Shown here: one piece after another, positions 28,473-39,414 of the stretch
Numbering within the stretch: the first letter of the stretch is position 1
Layout: every line of letters begins with the position of its first letter
Assembly: GCA_022264855.1 (NCBI GenBank)
Contig: JABYQU010000015.1
Coordinates: 62,001-126,000 of the forward strand
DNA: 64,000 nt
Origin: Lenzites betulinus
Lineage: Eukaryota > Basidiomycota > Agaricomycetes > Polyporales > Polyporaceae
Direction of reading: 5' to 3'
Translations under genes and position numbers: made by a program
The notes under the pieces: model-generated
Told to the model about the DNA's origin: nothing
Seen by the model: only the letters and a program-made list of their open reading frames with translations
The model's database searches: none

Positions 28473-31400
28473 ATGGCGGCCGTGAACCTTCAGATGATGT
28501 CCGCAAACGTCCCCTTTGACTTCCTCCCGCCTGCCCACCTCCACTCTCGCTCGAACTCCGTCTCCTCCTCCTCCTCGCACTCCCCCGGCTCGCGGCCCCA
28601 GTCTTCCCAGGGCGGCGGTGTTCTGCGCACCTCCACCGGCCTCCCCCCCTCCGCAGAAGATCTCTACCGCGCTTCTTTCCACACCACCAACTCCTTCGAC
28701 CACGCCCGCAACACCTCCGACGCATCCATCTCCTCCGCCTACTCTCTCGACCTCGCCACCCCCGGCGACTCTCCCCCCAACCACAACATCACAAACCCTG
28801 CCCTCAAGGGCCACCTCCGCCAGACCCACATCCGCGCTCGCGTCTCCGCATCCCCCTACCCCCGCGACGCAGAGTCCGTCCACTCCTCCTCCTCGGAGAC
28901 AGAGGACATCTCGATGTACCTCGCAGCCGCCAGCCAAGAGTACCACCCCATGTATGCGGCCCCGTCACAGACGATGATCCCGAACCCGGAGTCCATGCAT
29001 GCGGGCGGTGCCTTCGCCCGCATGGCCCTCAGCCCGGACCACGCGCTCGAAAAACTCGCTGCCAACGTTCGGGCCGCAACAACGACGAGTGCGTCGGACA
29101 GGGCAAAGCAGATCTTCGTGCAGGCATGGTACGTCGTCGCTGCTTGTTGTTTATCGTGGGGCTTTTGACTAAGCGCCGGTACCTGTTCCTTTCCCCCTGC
29201 TCCCCCTCGGCCCTCGTCCTCCCCCACCGCCGACGTTCCCCCCTCGGTCGCGTTTCACATCCCGATGACACAAGGTTGACCGCAAATTATTCTCCGTACC
29301 CGGACGGAAACGTTCCGCGTCAGGGCCTATACTTCTCCTACCGCCGGGTCTGCGATCAGTATGGGATCCCACATATCAATACCGCCACGCTCGGAAAGGC
29401 GATCAGGCTATGTTTCCCTACAATCAAAACAAGACGTCTGGGAGTCCGAGGGAACAGCAAGTACCACTGTGCGTCCTCTCTGTCCACTTCGATCATGATT
29501 CTGCCCGGCGCCTGATTGACGCTGACTATGGCTGCCTATGTGTGACAGATTGCGGCATCCGACCTGCGACGTCCGCCGAGGCAGAGTTCCTCCAAGATTA
29601 CATCCGCAAGTCCAACAACAATGCCGCACAACAGTCCGTGAATGCCGCTCGAATGTCGAATGACCAGGGCGACGGCGGACGCGGCTCGGACGAAGATGAG
29701 GAGGACGAGTCAGAGGGCCCTGCCTCAGGTGCTGCATCAAAGCGCAACTCGCTGAATTTGTCTAGTGGCGGGAAAGCCCCGGCCATCTTCGCTGACGAGA
29801 AGACGCCGACGGCGGGGAGCCTGCTCTCGCAAGCTCAGGCCACTCAGCGGCCGGCGAGCGCCTTCCCCGCGCAGGCCCCGATCCGGAGGCTCGCCGGACA
29901 GGAGGGGCTCTCCGTCCCCTCGCAGCAGCCCTCGCCCTCAGGGAGCGTCCCGACGTCTGGCCCAATGATGAACGGCGGCTCGGGGAACTCCGTCCGCCAG
30001 CTGCCCAACTTCCCATCGATTGACGAGGCGGTGGGCGCGAACTCTACGACGCCACAGAGCATCGCCGCGCGGGAGGTGTGGCAGTGGTTCCAGGACCATT
30101 TGGATGCGCTGCTCGAGACCATCCGGACGTACCGCTTCGACCAGTTCGAACTGCACCTGCGCTCGTTCTGGTCGAGCCTGACTGGCGCCCATCGCGAGGT
30201 CGTGCATGCACCGGCTGTCGCGGGTTTAATGGCGAAGGCGGATGCCATCGTATACGATGTGAGTCGCTTGACATCGGGCAGCGAAACATGATGATGATGC
30301 TCAAACGACGGATGCAGGAAATCCTCGAGATGCTGCGCTCGCAGATGCTCTCGCCCATCTCGCCCACGTCGCTGGCCGGTCTTCGGCAGCTCGCGGACAA
30401 GATGGAGAAGATCCTGCTCGTCGCGCTCGACTCCTACGGCAACACGTTCGTCGAGCCCAAAGTCGAGCTGGGCGCCCGTTTCGGACATCTCGTCCGTGAG
30501 TGCCGTGCTTCTTACCTGCGATCCCCGTGTGCCCGCTGCTGACAGAAGATCGGGTTTAGTGCGCTTCCTCGATATCTACCAGGTGACGCAGGCGCTGAAC
30601 ACGGTCCTGACGAACCAGAAGCAGCTGATGGAGATGCGGCGGTCGTGGGCCAAGATCGACTTCGAGTCCGTGCGGAACCAGTCTGCGCTCGTGTGCAACT
30701 GCCGCCACGAGGACCTGGTGCAGCTGCTCGAGGGCGAGTTCGTGACCGTGCTCGAGGGCCTCGCGAAGAGCCAGGACCCCGTGCGGGACGTCATGGCCTG
30801 GGCAGACAAGTGCTGCGAACGGCTCATGGGCGGCCGCGGCGGAGGTGCTGAGGAACGCGCGACGATGAGCTCCCGGAGCGTGCTCATTCGGTGGGGCTAC
30901 GTCACCAGTCAAGTCATGCGCGACCTGGTACGTGAATTTGGCGGCTGACTTGGCATCGACGTCCTGTGTGCTGATCACTTCCCACCGTGCTGCAGACCAT
31001 CCGGAGCGACCCCGCGTTTGGCGCGTTTCAGATCCTGAAGCTGTTCCTAGAGTGAGTCCCCGCCGCGCCTCGGCTGCGCACATGTGTCGATCCTAACATG
31101 CCGCGTCTCTGCAGTGACTGGATCGCGCTGAACGTGCTCCGGAACGTCGCGCTCTCGACGAACTCCGTCGCGGCCTCCGTCGAGCCCGTCATGCAGCAGC
31201 AGTTCTTCACGCTCTCGCCGATGGCCGGGCAGGAGAGCTTCCCGAACACGCTCGACGTGCGGCCCGCGGTTGGCATGGCGCACACGCCGACGACGTCGAG
31301 CATGCTCGCCGCGCTGCAGGCGGACACGTTCGCGGGCGGCACGCTCGACCCCGCCGCGAGCGGCTTCGGCGCGGACGCGTTCGGGCCGCTGTCGTACCTC

Positions 31401-31589
31401 GACGGCGCGGCGTCGCAGGACGACCTCGCCGTGCACACCTCGGGCCTCTCGTTCCCCGACTACGGCGGGAGCTCGTTCGAGGTGCCCGCGTTCACCCCCC
31501 AGGACCTCGGCATCAGCACGACGAGCACGCCGCCCTCTGCGGGCAGCGGGCCGGAGGACGACTCGGACTCGGTGAAGGCGGAGTCATGA
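28473..31589 (+). CDS. RFX-family winged-helix transcription factor
   Basis: DNA-binding regulator of the RFX1/Crt1 type, which in yeasts represses DNA-damage-inducible genes and in other fungi controls cell cycle and morphology (family knowledge). Seven exons, 878 aa: 28473-29128, 29275-29468, 29549-30258, 30318-30495, 30560-30927, 30996-31051, 31115-31589. The start MAAVNLQMMSANVPFDF is the first methionine before recognisable S/P-rich protein. The RFX DNA-binding domain is at residues ~211-290: AWLTANYSPYPDGNVPRQGL, INTATLGKAIRLCFP, TRRLGVRGNSKYHYCGI, essentially complete. The middle (300-450) is acidic and serine-rich with EDEEDESEG. From ~470 the conserved RFX dimerisation-type region follows (WQWFQDHLDALLETIRTYRF). 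The C terminus is low-complexity. Confidence 0.92.
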
Positions 31590-32410
31590 GACGGCGTGCT
31601 GGACGGAAGACGACGAGCCCGACTGCGTGATTGACCGACCACCGACTGCCCGCTGACCGCCGACTAAGACGCTACTGCTGCTGCTGCTTCCGCTGGTGTC
31701 GCCGCTGATATGTTGGAGGGGCCGTGCGGACCATCTACCTTACGTATATACCTACCCTAATCCGCGTCGCCTGTTGCTTTCCTCGGTTCTTAATTATTGA
31801 CTTTTTGCTGCGCTGCCGCTGTATTGCCATACGTACGTACTACCTTCTCTCCTTCCTTAGCCGTTTTCCGCGTTTCGTGTTGCCCCCTCCGCGCCGATCC
31901 CTCTGTCGTTCGAATTGAATGTATCCCGCCTTTTTTTCCTCCTCCAGGGAACTGTACTGGACCCCCCTCCTTGCTCCTCATCCGAAATCAAAATCCCAGA
32001 TCTCTCACTGACACTGAGCGCTGAGCGCTGAGCGACGGTCGAATGAATGCGTGCGATTGCGGGAGAAGTGAGTGCGGTATGTAGATAAATGTGTTCAACC
32101 TTCGACGTTCACATGTTCGAACCACAATTTACGCGTGCCGTGTAGGCGTCCCGTAGATATTTGTTGCTCTGTTGAATTGTATGGCCACATGGTCGACCGC
32201 GCATGCTCGGGTTCTCGTACACCCGTAACATTACAGGCCGTCGTCTGTGCAGCTCGCTTTTCCTTAGCAGTTTCAATCGTCGCATATTTGCGGCGTCAAA
32301 CATGTGGGCGGAGAATATACGCTAGATGTGCCGACGATTACAGAATAAGAGTAGTCCGACCAGTAAGTATCGCCGCTCGCCCGAAGAGACCCCATCCTCG
32401 CCGCGTGCTA
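31590..32410. other. Convergent intergenic region
   Basis: 3' flanks of the RFX gene (+) and the Bfr1 gene (-). It contains CT-rich and TA-rich stretches compatible with polyadenylation on both strands. No gene seen. Confidence 0.5.
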
Positions 32411-34267
32411 TCATGACGCCTCGACCGCCTGCTCTTGCACGCTTTCTAGCTTCTCGTCGACCGGACCGGCGGGGACGGCGGTGGAGGGCAGGCTGGACAC
32501 CGCGGGCGTTGGCGCGGGCTCAGCGGGGTGCTCCGCGCCGCCGTTGGGCGGGGCGATGTCGCCCGACGCCGCCGCCGGCGGGCTGGCGTCGTTCCCGCCG
32601 TCCACCGCAGGCTTGCCCACGAGCCGTCGGATCTCGGCCTCCGCGCGCGCCTTGTTCTCGGCGGTGACGCGGGCCTGGTTCGCCTCGAACCACGCCTTCT
32701 TCGTCTTGAGGTCCTCGATCACGCGCGGGACGTCCGTCGTCGAGGTCGGCGGGGGTATTGAGAGCGTGAGCAGCGCGGAGAGGGTGGGGAGGGGCACGTG
32801 CAGCTGGCTGCCCTGCGTCGCGGCGGCGGGCTCGGCGCCGTTGGCGTCGGCAGCGGCGGCGGGCGTGGCGGGCTTCGCGCCGCCTTTCTTGCCGCCCTTC
32901 TTCTTGCCACCGCCGACGAAGTAGGCCTCGTCTGCGTCGGCTTTCTTCTTGCGGACGACGGCGCCCTCGGGCGCGGCGTCGACCTTGCGGATCTCGAGCT
33001 TGGGCACACCCGCGACCTCGGACCTCTCCATGAGCGGCTTCTGGGTGGAGAGCGGCGCGGCGGAGGACTTGCCCGAGAAGGAGTCGATGAGGGTCTGGCA
33101 GTCCTCGATCTGCGCCTGGAACGCGGGGATCTCAGCCTCCTCGCGGAGGCGCTCCACGCTCTCGTTCTTCTTCCTCGCCTCCTCCTCCGCGCGCTGCGCA
33201 CGTGCGCGCTCAGCACGCCGCGCGCGGTCCTCGTTCAGCTTCGCGTAGAAGCGGTCGTTCGCCTCCTTGAAGCGCGCGGCCGAGTCGCGCTTGCGGTTGT
33301 AGAGCTCGTCCAGCTGGTTCTGCAGCGCGGTGCGCTCGTCGAGCAGCTTGCTCCGGCTCGCGTACGCGTCGTCGCTCTCCTTCTTCAGCTCGTCCAGCTC
33401 CGCGCGGATCGTGTCGTACCGCTCGGAGATCGCCTTCGCCTCCGGGTCGTCGAGCTGCTTCCGGAGCTCGTCGGCCTTTGCGCGGTCCGCCTCGATGGCC
33501 TCCTGCTCGGTCTGGAAGCCCTCGACTATCCGCCGGCTGCGCTTCCACTGGCTGATTTCCTGCAGCGCACGCTTCTCCTCGACGAGCTTCAGGCTGCCGG
33601 ACTCGATCTGCTTGTCTAGTTGCCTGATCGATGTGCGTGAGCACTCGGTACGAGAACCTCCTCGTGGCATGACCTACTTAATTCGGTCGTCGACCTCGGC
33701 GACGGTCTTGTACGGGATTTTCGCCTTGGCCGCGTTTAGGTCTTTGACCTTGCCACGTATTCCGGGTGAGGCCATTGCATGTATATTCCGGGTGCGTACG
33801 ACGAACCTTCTTTTGGATACCATCCTGCAGAGCCTTGAGCTGGTCGAAGACCTTGCCGCGCGAGAGCTTGTTCGTCGACTGCTGGCCGCGGATGCCGTCG
33901 AGCTCGGCCTTGAGTGCGTTGCGCTTCTCGCCGCCGGGGCCGCTCTTCGACGTCAGCGCGATCTTGTCCTTGACCGCGTTCTGTGCCAGGGCGCGAAGGC
34001 CATTAAGTTCGGCACGCAGGGCCGGGTCGGGGCCGTCGCTGGCACACTCACCAGCTTAACCTGGAGGGCGTCGATCTCCGCCTTAATTTTGTTCTGTTCC
34101 GTGTCGTAGAGCGCCTTGTCGGGCTTGCCCGACCCGTAGGCGGCGGGGGCGGCATCCTCCTTGATCTCAGCGGTGGTGGGCGCAGGACTGGCGGTGCCGG
34201 AGGGCGTGGCGGACTTGGGCTTTTTGGCGGCGCCGTTCGTCGCGGCGGGCTTGGACTTGGGGGCCAT
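32411..34267 (-). CDS. bfr1: Bfr1-like nuclear segregation / polysome-associated protein
   Basis: Coiled-coil RNA-binding protein related to yeast Bfr1, which associates with polysomes and ER-targeted mRNAs (family knowledge). Four exons, 557 aa: 34052-34267, 33807-33980, 33678-33748, 32411-33623, with introns of 71, 58 and 54 nt. The N terminus (MAPKSKPAATNGAAKKP) is K/A/P-rich. Long helices with heptad character run from ~50 to 320 (DKIALTSKSGPGGEKRNALK, SQWKRSRRIVEGFQTEQEAI, RARRAERARAQRAEEEARKK). YFVGGGKKKGGKKG near 400 is a fungal Bfr1 hallmark. The tail is A/P-rich. It is transcribed in the same direction as NHP2, 320 bp apart. Confidence 0.88.
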
Positions 34268-34587
34268 TGCGGGATAGGGAGCGTGGGTGCGGGGGAGGGT
34301 AGGGCGAGATGGCGGTGGGCAGAGGAAAGTCTGGGGAGCGGGCGTGAGAAGGCGGTGGTTACGGTCGGGTTCGCGTCTGCCGTGACGTGGCTGGGCGACT
34401 GCAGCCACTCCAGCCTCGACCTCTCGCGCGATCACGCTTTGCCCGAGCGCGCACACGCGCCCGCGCCCGCACGGCGGATTATGGCAATGTATAGCTAGGG
34501 CGCGCACAACACGGTACAGAGACGACAGGGACGGAGCGGATGCACAAGTACAGATGCAGCGAGAGAGAGACAGGTCCTGCGGGAAAT
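34268..34587. other. Bfr1 promoter / NHP2 3' flank
   Basis: 320 bp between two minus-strand genes. No feature beyond flanking sequence is recognised. Confidence 0.4.
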
Positions 34588-35359
34588 TCAAAATACGAGC
34601 TTCTGGTCCAGCTGCTGCACCTCTTTACAGCTCTCGTCGTACATCTCCCGGTAGTCCTCGTCCTTCTCCTCAACCCCCTCCTGCGCCTTCGCCTTCTTCT
34701 TCTTCTGGTCCGGGCACACCATCACACAGCTCGTTGGCCGCTTCGTAGCGCTCGCGTGGCCGAGCTCCTCCTTCGAGGGCACGAACACGTAGGGGATGTT
34801 CGCATCCTCCGCCATTACCGGCAGGTGCGAGATGATATCAATGGGCGTGATATCGGCAGCCAGAATGAGGAGTCTGTGAACGACCTGGCGGTTAGAAGAT
34901 GGCCTCGTACGACTAAACCGGGCTGGGACATACCCCTTCTCGCCCTTCCGGATGGCTTTTACGACCTCCTTGACGCCGCGCTTCACTTGCCGTTGTTTTG
35001 ACGCTGCATGATTCGCATGAGGGGACCCGTGCAATCGTTTCAAAACGCGAATCTGCAGACCTTTCTTGATAGTTTTGTGCAGCTTCTTCAACAGTTTCTT
35101 CTGCGCCAACGGTTGCGCAATTGGTGAGAGGTCCTCTAGAGGTACGACGATCTCTTCTCTCTCCTTTTTCTCCTTCTTGGTAACCTGTGCATGCTGTAAG
35201 ACGAGGCGGTCGCTGAAGGTACAGTGCACACACCTTGACGAGTTCGGCTTCACCCATCTCGCCGTCGTCGTTCACCTCAATGGACTCTTCGACGGTCTCT
35301 GTGACTTCCTTCGTCTCCTTCTTCTTCTTGTCCTTCTTTTCTGACTTGTCCTTGGCCAT
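34588..35359 (-). CDS. nhp2: H/ACA snoRNP protein Nhp2 (L7Ae/eL8 family)
   Basis: Core protein of H/ACA small nucleolar RNPs, which guide rRNA pseudouridylation; it acts in the nucleolus (family knowledge). Four exons, 201 aa: 35234-35359, 35061-35184, 34934-35003, 34588-34873, with introns of 49, 57 and 60 nt. The N terminus is highly charged (MAKDKSEKKDKKKKETKEV). The L7Ae fold covers residues ~80-175 with KQRQVKRGVKEVVKAIRKGE, LLILAADITPIDIISHLPVM and VFVPSKEELGHASATKRPTS. The C-terminal tail (QKKKKAKAQEGVEEKDEDY) is longer than in yeast Nhp2 (156 aa). The start is the only in-frame ATG before the conserved part. Confidence 0.93.
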
Positions 35360-36581
35360 TGTGACTTAGTGGAGGACGGGGGGAAGCACTGGTGTGTGGG
35401 GCTGAACGATGCGACCGAACGCTGCAGGAAATTTCGTTCCTTCGATGCGATCACGTGCAAAATGCATGTAGACGCCCATATTGCCGACGCGACTCTGCGC
35501 GAGAGTTTCTCATCCTCCCTCGCTTCCCGACTGCATATGCTGCCCACAGTACCCTTTCTCCTATGACCGCGAAGACACCAAGGCCATCAGGTGCTTCGAT
35601 GGCGGATCCCCGGAATACCATAGCGCAACCCCATTGGCCGATGAATGACGCGAAGCCTCAGACGTTAATGACGGTTCTAGGGCCCATGTGGAGAGCCGTA
35701 CCTCTGCGGAAGCGTTCAGACCAAATTTACATAGGGGTAACGCGGGCTACCGGACTCTTCCATGACCTTGAGCGAGCGTGCAATGCTACGCAACCTCAGG
35801 CGTATCGTAGGCCCGTCGCACGCGAGACCAAGCGGGCGGTATAAATGGTTCAAGTACGTTCATCTGCACGCATTCGGGCAATGGGTGCTCTCACGTTTCC
35901 GGTTTGCAGCCATTCAAAATGACGGAGACTGTCAGTTGGCATGTTCGCCGGGTTCTACTGCGAACAGTCGAGGGGTACGAGCCGGCAGTCACTCCCATGG
36001 CCATTGCCTTTGACCTAAAGCAGCCCAAATCCACCGAGCGGCCGCGGCTTCTGGCCATGTGTGTTGTGCGGACTTCCTTCAATAGGTCCGACGGATCGCG
36101 AGCACGGTGGGCCGGCAGTGTTCGCTGCGCAGGCAAAGAAAGCCGGACCGCGCAGACCTCGGACTGGGCGAGGCGCCGTACGTTATGGCACGCGAAGGCG
36201 GGGACTTCCGTGTCAGAGCGGCCTGACGGGTAGGAGCGTGCTTGGGCGGCGTCGGCGCGGGTTCTGGTAGCCATGAGAGCGCGGCGATGGTCGATATGGC
36301 AGACGCATTCCAGGCGCAGAAGACGCGGGGAGGACGAGGCTCAGGGAGGGCGGTGGGCGAGGGAACGTGATTGGTATCAAGCAATTGTGTAACCGTTTTC
36401 GAGCGCAGTCGGTAGTTTTGGCCCACGTGGTTATCAAGAATGGTAGCCACGCGCTCTTGACTCTGCTCGTCCATATTATCGTACTTAGACACGAGCTGTG
36501 CTCCCGCCCGCCCCGCCCCCGTCGCCCGTCGCCCGACGCTCCCAGCCCACACGCCCGCGGCGACCACGCCCAGGCTGCAAA
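35360..36581. other. Divergent promoter region, 1.2 kb
   Basis: It lies between NHP2 (-) and the bHLH gene (+). I see no gene. Short frames here have no conserved look. A TATA-like GGTATAAATGG is at about 35839, without an obvious downstream gene. Promoter elements for both flanking genes must lie here. Confidence 0.45.
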
Positions 36582-38751
36582 ATGTCTGCCGACTCGCCCA
36601 GCGCGCTCTCCGCAGCCCCCGTCTTCCATCCCAAATCATCGTCACCGTCCATGGGCCCGCGACAGGCCCCAGTAACCCCTCTCCCGCCCCTCGAATTCCT
36701 CCAAAACCAACGGCGGGGCTCTATCACCGACCCCGCCCTGCACGCCGGCCCCGCCCCTCCTACCTTTCTCTCCGCCGCCGCCGCCACGCAGCCAGCCATC
36801 TCCTCGCCATTCCGCCGCCCTGACTCCCCCGCGACCAACTTCGCGTCGTCATCCCACGAGCACAGGCGATCACACTCGCAGTCTCGCCCGCACTCCCCAT
36901 ACAAGTTCGGCGACGCGTCGGCGGCACCAACAGAGAGTCCCAATCTGAGGCGCCTGCTGAGGTCACCGTCGGTTGAGATGGGAGACCGGCGCACACCTAC
37001 TCAAGCTCCGGGTCCTGATAGCGGACGCGAAGGCGGTGGCGGGGAGCGCAATGGGAATGACGGTGCGTGTGCCTGGTGTACGAACCGAGAAGGACATCCC
37101 CGTTGATGTAGGTCGCGTTCGCCGTCCGGTTTATGTCTATCGCCAGACAGGGCCAAGGGGAACGACCAGATGGACGTCGACAGGATCGAGCACGCGCAGC
37201 AACACGGACAGGGGCTGGCGGCGAACACGCGTGGAGAGCACGCCGTCCGAGATATGGAAGACGCGGACTACAACGGCCGCCGCCAGTCTGTGGTAGCAGG
37301 TAGTGAATATGTTCTGTGCGCTCGCGAAGCCTTACTCACGTCCGGCCTCAAGGCACGAAGCGCAAGATGTCGTCAGACAAAGGCGTGTATCCTCCGGGGC
37401 CTACAGACATCGATCCGCAATTAGTTGGCCAGGAGGGCAGGGAACCAGAGGAACCAGCGCCCAAACGGCGAGGATCAGCGATCGACACGCAGAGGATCGC
37501 ACAGCTGAGCCTGCACGACCGACGAGGTTCAGGAGACGCACGGGGGCCCGCAGGCTCGCCGTGGTGGTCGAATGACAGACGAGACTCGACGTCGTCTGCG
37601 TCTGCGTTTGGGACGAACACGCCTTTGACGACTGGCTTCAGTACGCCCGCCTCGGCAATTCCCGGCGACTCGCCACATGGCCGACCTCCAGGCGGCATTG
37701 CGAATTTCGCGTGGCCTGCCAATGCCAATCCGCACGCCCCGCCCGATCAGGCTGCCCCTCCCGCCATGCAGAACGAGCCTGCTGTTAATATGCAGGGCCC
37801 TCCCCACTCCTTCGACTCGCTCGCGCAAATTATGCCTCCAGTCACCTTCGCTCCGGATCGCAGGATGTCTGCGCCCAACATTTCCCCAGAAAATCTTCCC
37901 GCCCCGCCCTCCACTGGCCCGACCCGCTCCCTCCGCTCCCGCTCTCGCCCTCCCTCTCGCGTCCGCACAGCCGACCAGCCGTCCGGCAGCGACCCCGGCC
38001 AAATATCCCCGGGCCCCAGTGCACATCCCGACGATGCCTCGCCCTCGCGCACCTCCGACAGGGCAGCGGGCTCCACCCCGTATTCGCGCTCGCCCGAGCT
38101 GCGCGTGTCCCACAAGCTCGCAGAACGGAAGCGGAGAAAGGAGATGAAAGAGCTCTTTGACGAGCTAAGAGATCAGCTGCCGGCCGACAGGGGGATGAAG
38201 GCGAGCAAATGGGAGATTTTGAGCAAAGGTGCGCCATGCGTGCTCGTGGCCGGCAATAGCGTCTGCTCATACGTCATGTCCTCCCAGCCATCGACTTCAT
38301 TGTCACCCTCAAGCAGAGCCATCAGGACATGGGTAGGGAGATCGAAATGTTGCGGCACGAGCTCGAGGGCTATCGTCAGGGGATGCCGCCGCCCTTCGCA
38401 GGTGCTCCCCCTCATCCCGTTGTGTATGGGCATGGACCGCCGGTTGGCGTCCCTCCATATCCTCCCCCACCCCATGGTGCGCCCGGTGTGCCTCCCCATC
38501 AGCAACAGCCACCCCATACACACCCAGGCGGCCCACCCGGACCCCCTGGTCCTGCAGGACATCCACCTCCCCCGCACCACCCGCATCCCATCCCTCCGCA
38601 ACAGCAGCCCCAACAGCCGGTGTCGCGGCCGGGGTCGTCGCAGAACGTATATCCGCCTGGTGCGGCCCCTCCCCAACAGCCATCGCAGCCGCCTAGCGTA
38701 AACGGCAACGCGTCGTCTGCCGCAGCAGCACGTACGGATACGCCCACATAG
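36582..38751 (+). CDS. bHLH transcription factor
   Basis: Four exons, 657 aa: 36582-37062, 37147-37299, 37353-38228, 38288-38751. The bHLH domain sits at residues ~461-525: the basic region and helix 1 are [27 protein letters not shown], shown here only to name its residues H-E-R (bases 38103 on), which fits E-box binding; helix 2 is [20 protein letters not shown] after the 59-nt intron that interrupts the domain at SK|A. Helix 2 runs into a leucine-containing extension. The first 450 residues are S/P/R-rich and probably disordered. The C terminus is a P/H/Q-rich tail ([20 protein letters not shown]) like activation domains. The factor's exact orthologue cannot be told from sequence alone. 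Confidence 0.88.
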
Positions 38752-39414
38752 GTGCCTCGGTGTGTGTACCTGGGTCTTGCAATTGTATCGATATCGTTTC
38801 TTGTGTCCTCCCTGGATCGGGGGCCCCTACACTCTGTCCCAAGGTGATATCTTATGGTGTATCTCCCCTGTCCCCCTTGTTCTGAAACCCACGCCTAGAG
38901 CCGGAGAGATGTCTTGTTTGTCCTCATGGAGCTGTCGTCGTTTGTTGCATCCGCGTATTATTCCCCCTCCCCATTCCATAAGTACCCTCTGATAACATTG
39001 ACGAGCTTTGGCGCTTCGGACGATCCATATATTTCTAGACGGACCGCATTTGTTCCCCCGCCATCTGAGAGACGTAGCCCCGGCAACAGCGAATACAAGA
39101 GAATGGGACCAGCTACCTGTCATTATTGTATTTTGCGATCTTGTGTCTTGTTGGGCGGTCGTGCACCGTGCGTGGACCACGGTGCGGTGCCACCGTACAT
39201 ATGGCCGTGAGTAAGCGCGGGCGGAGCCGCATGCACGCTTGACTCTCTACCACGACCACCGCCGCCCCGCCCTCGTCTACACCCGCCCCTCCGACCCCCT
39301 AATCGACCTCCCCTGTATCGCTAACGCCCGCACGAAACCCGAATACTACTTACTTGCCCTCTGTCGACTCTCGGATCCGTGCTCAAGCCCCTTACCCTAT
39401 CAAACAAAGACGAA
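38752..39414. other. Intergenic region between bHLH and TFIIF genes
   Basis: 3' flank of the bHLH gene and promoter of the TFIIF alpha gene. No gene seen. The TFIIF start was placed at the ATG 39415, not at upstream non-ATG codons of the same frame. Confidence 0.45.

Noticed and set aside
27721..28519. Two frames of 236 and 263 codons upstream of the RFX gene
   Set aside because: They run through a pyrimidine-rich promoter and leader; one begins inside the endopolyphosphatase coding sequence. No conserved content.
35760..36110. Possible second FunK1-like relic between NHP2 and the bHLH gene
   Set aside because: Only a short string resembling the FunK1-region DNA (GCACGCATTCGGGCA-like) was found. 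No kinase motifs in any frame.
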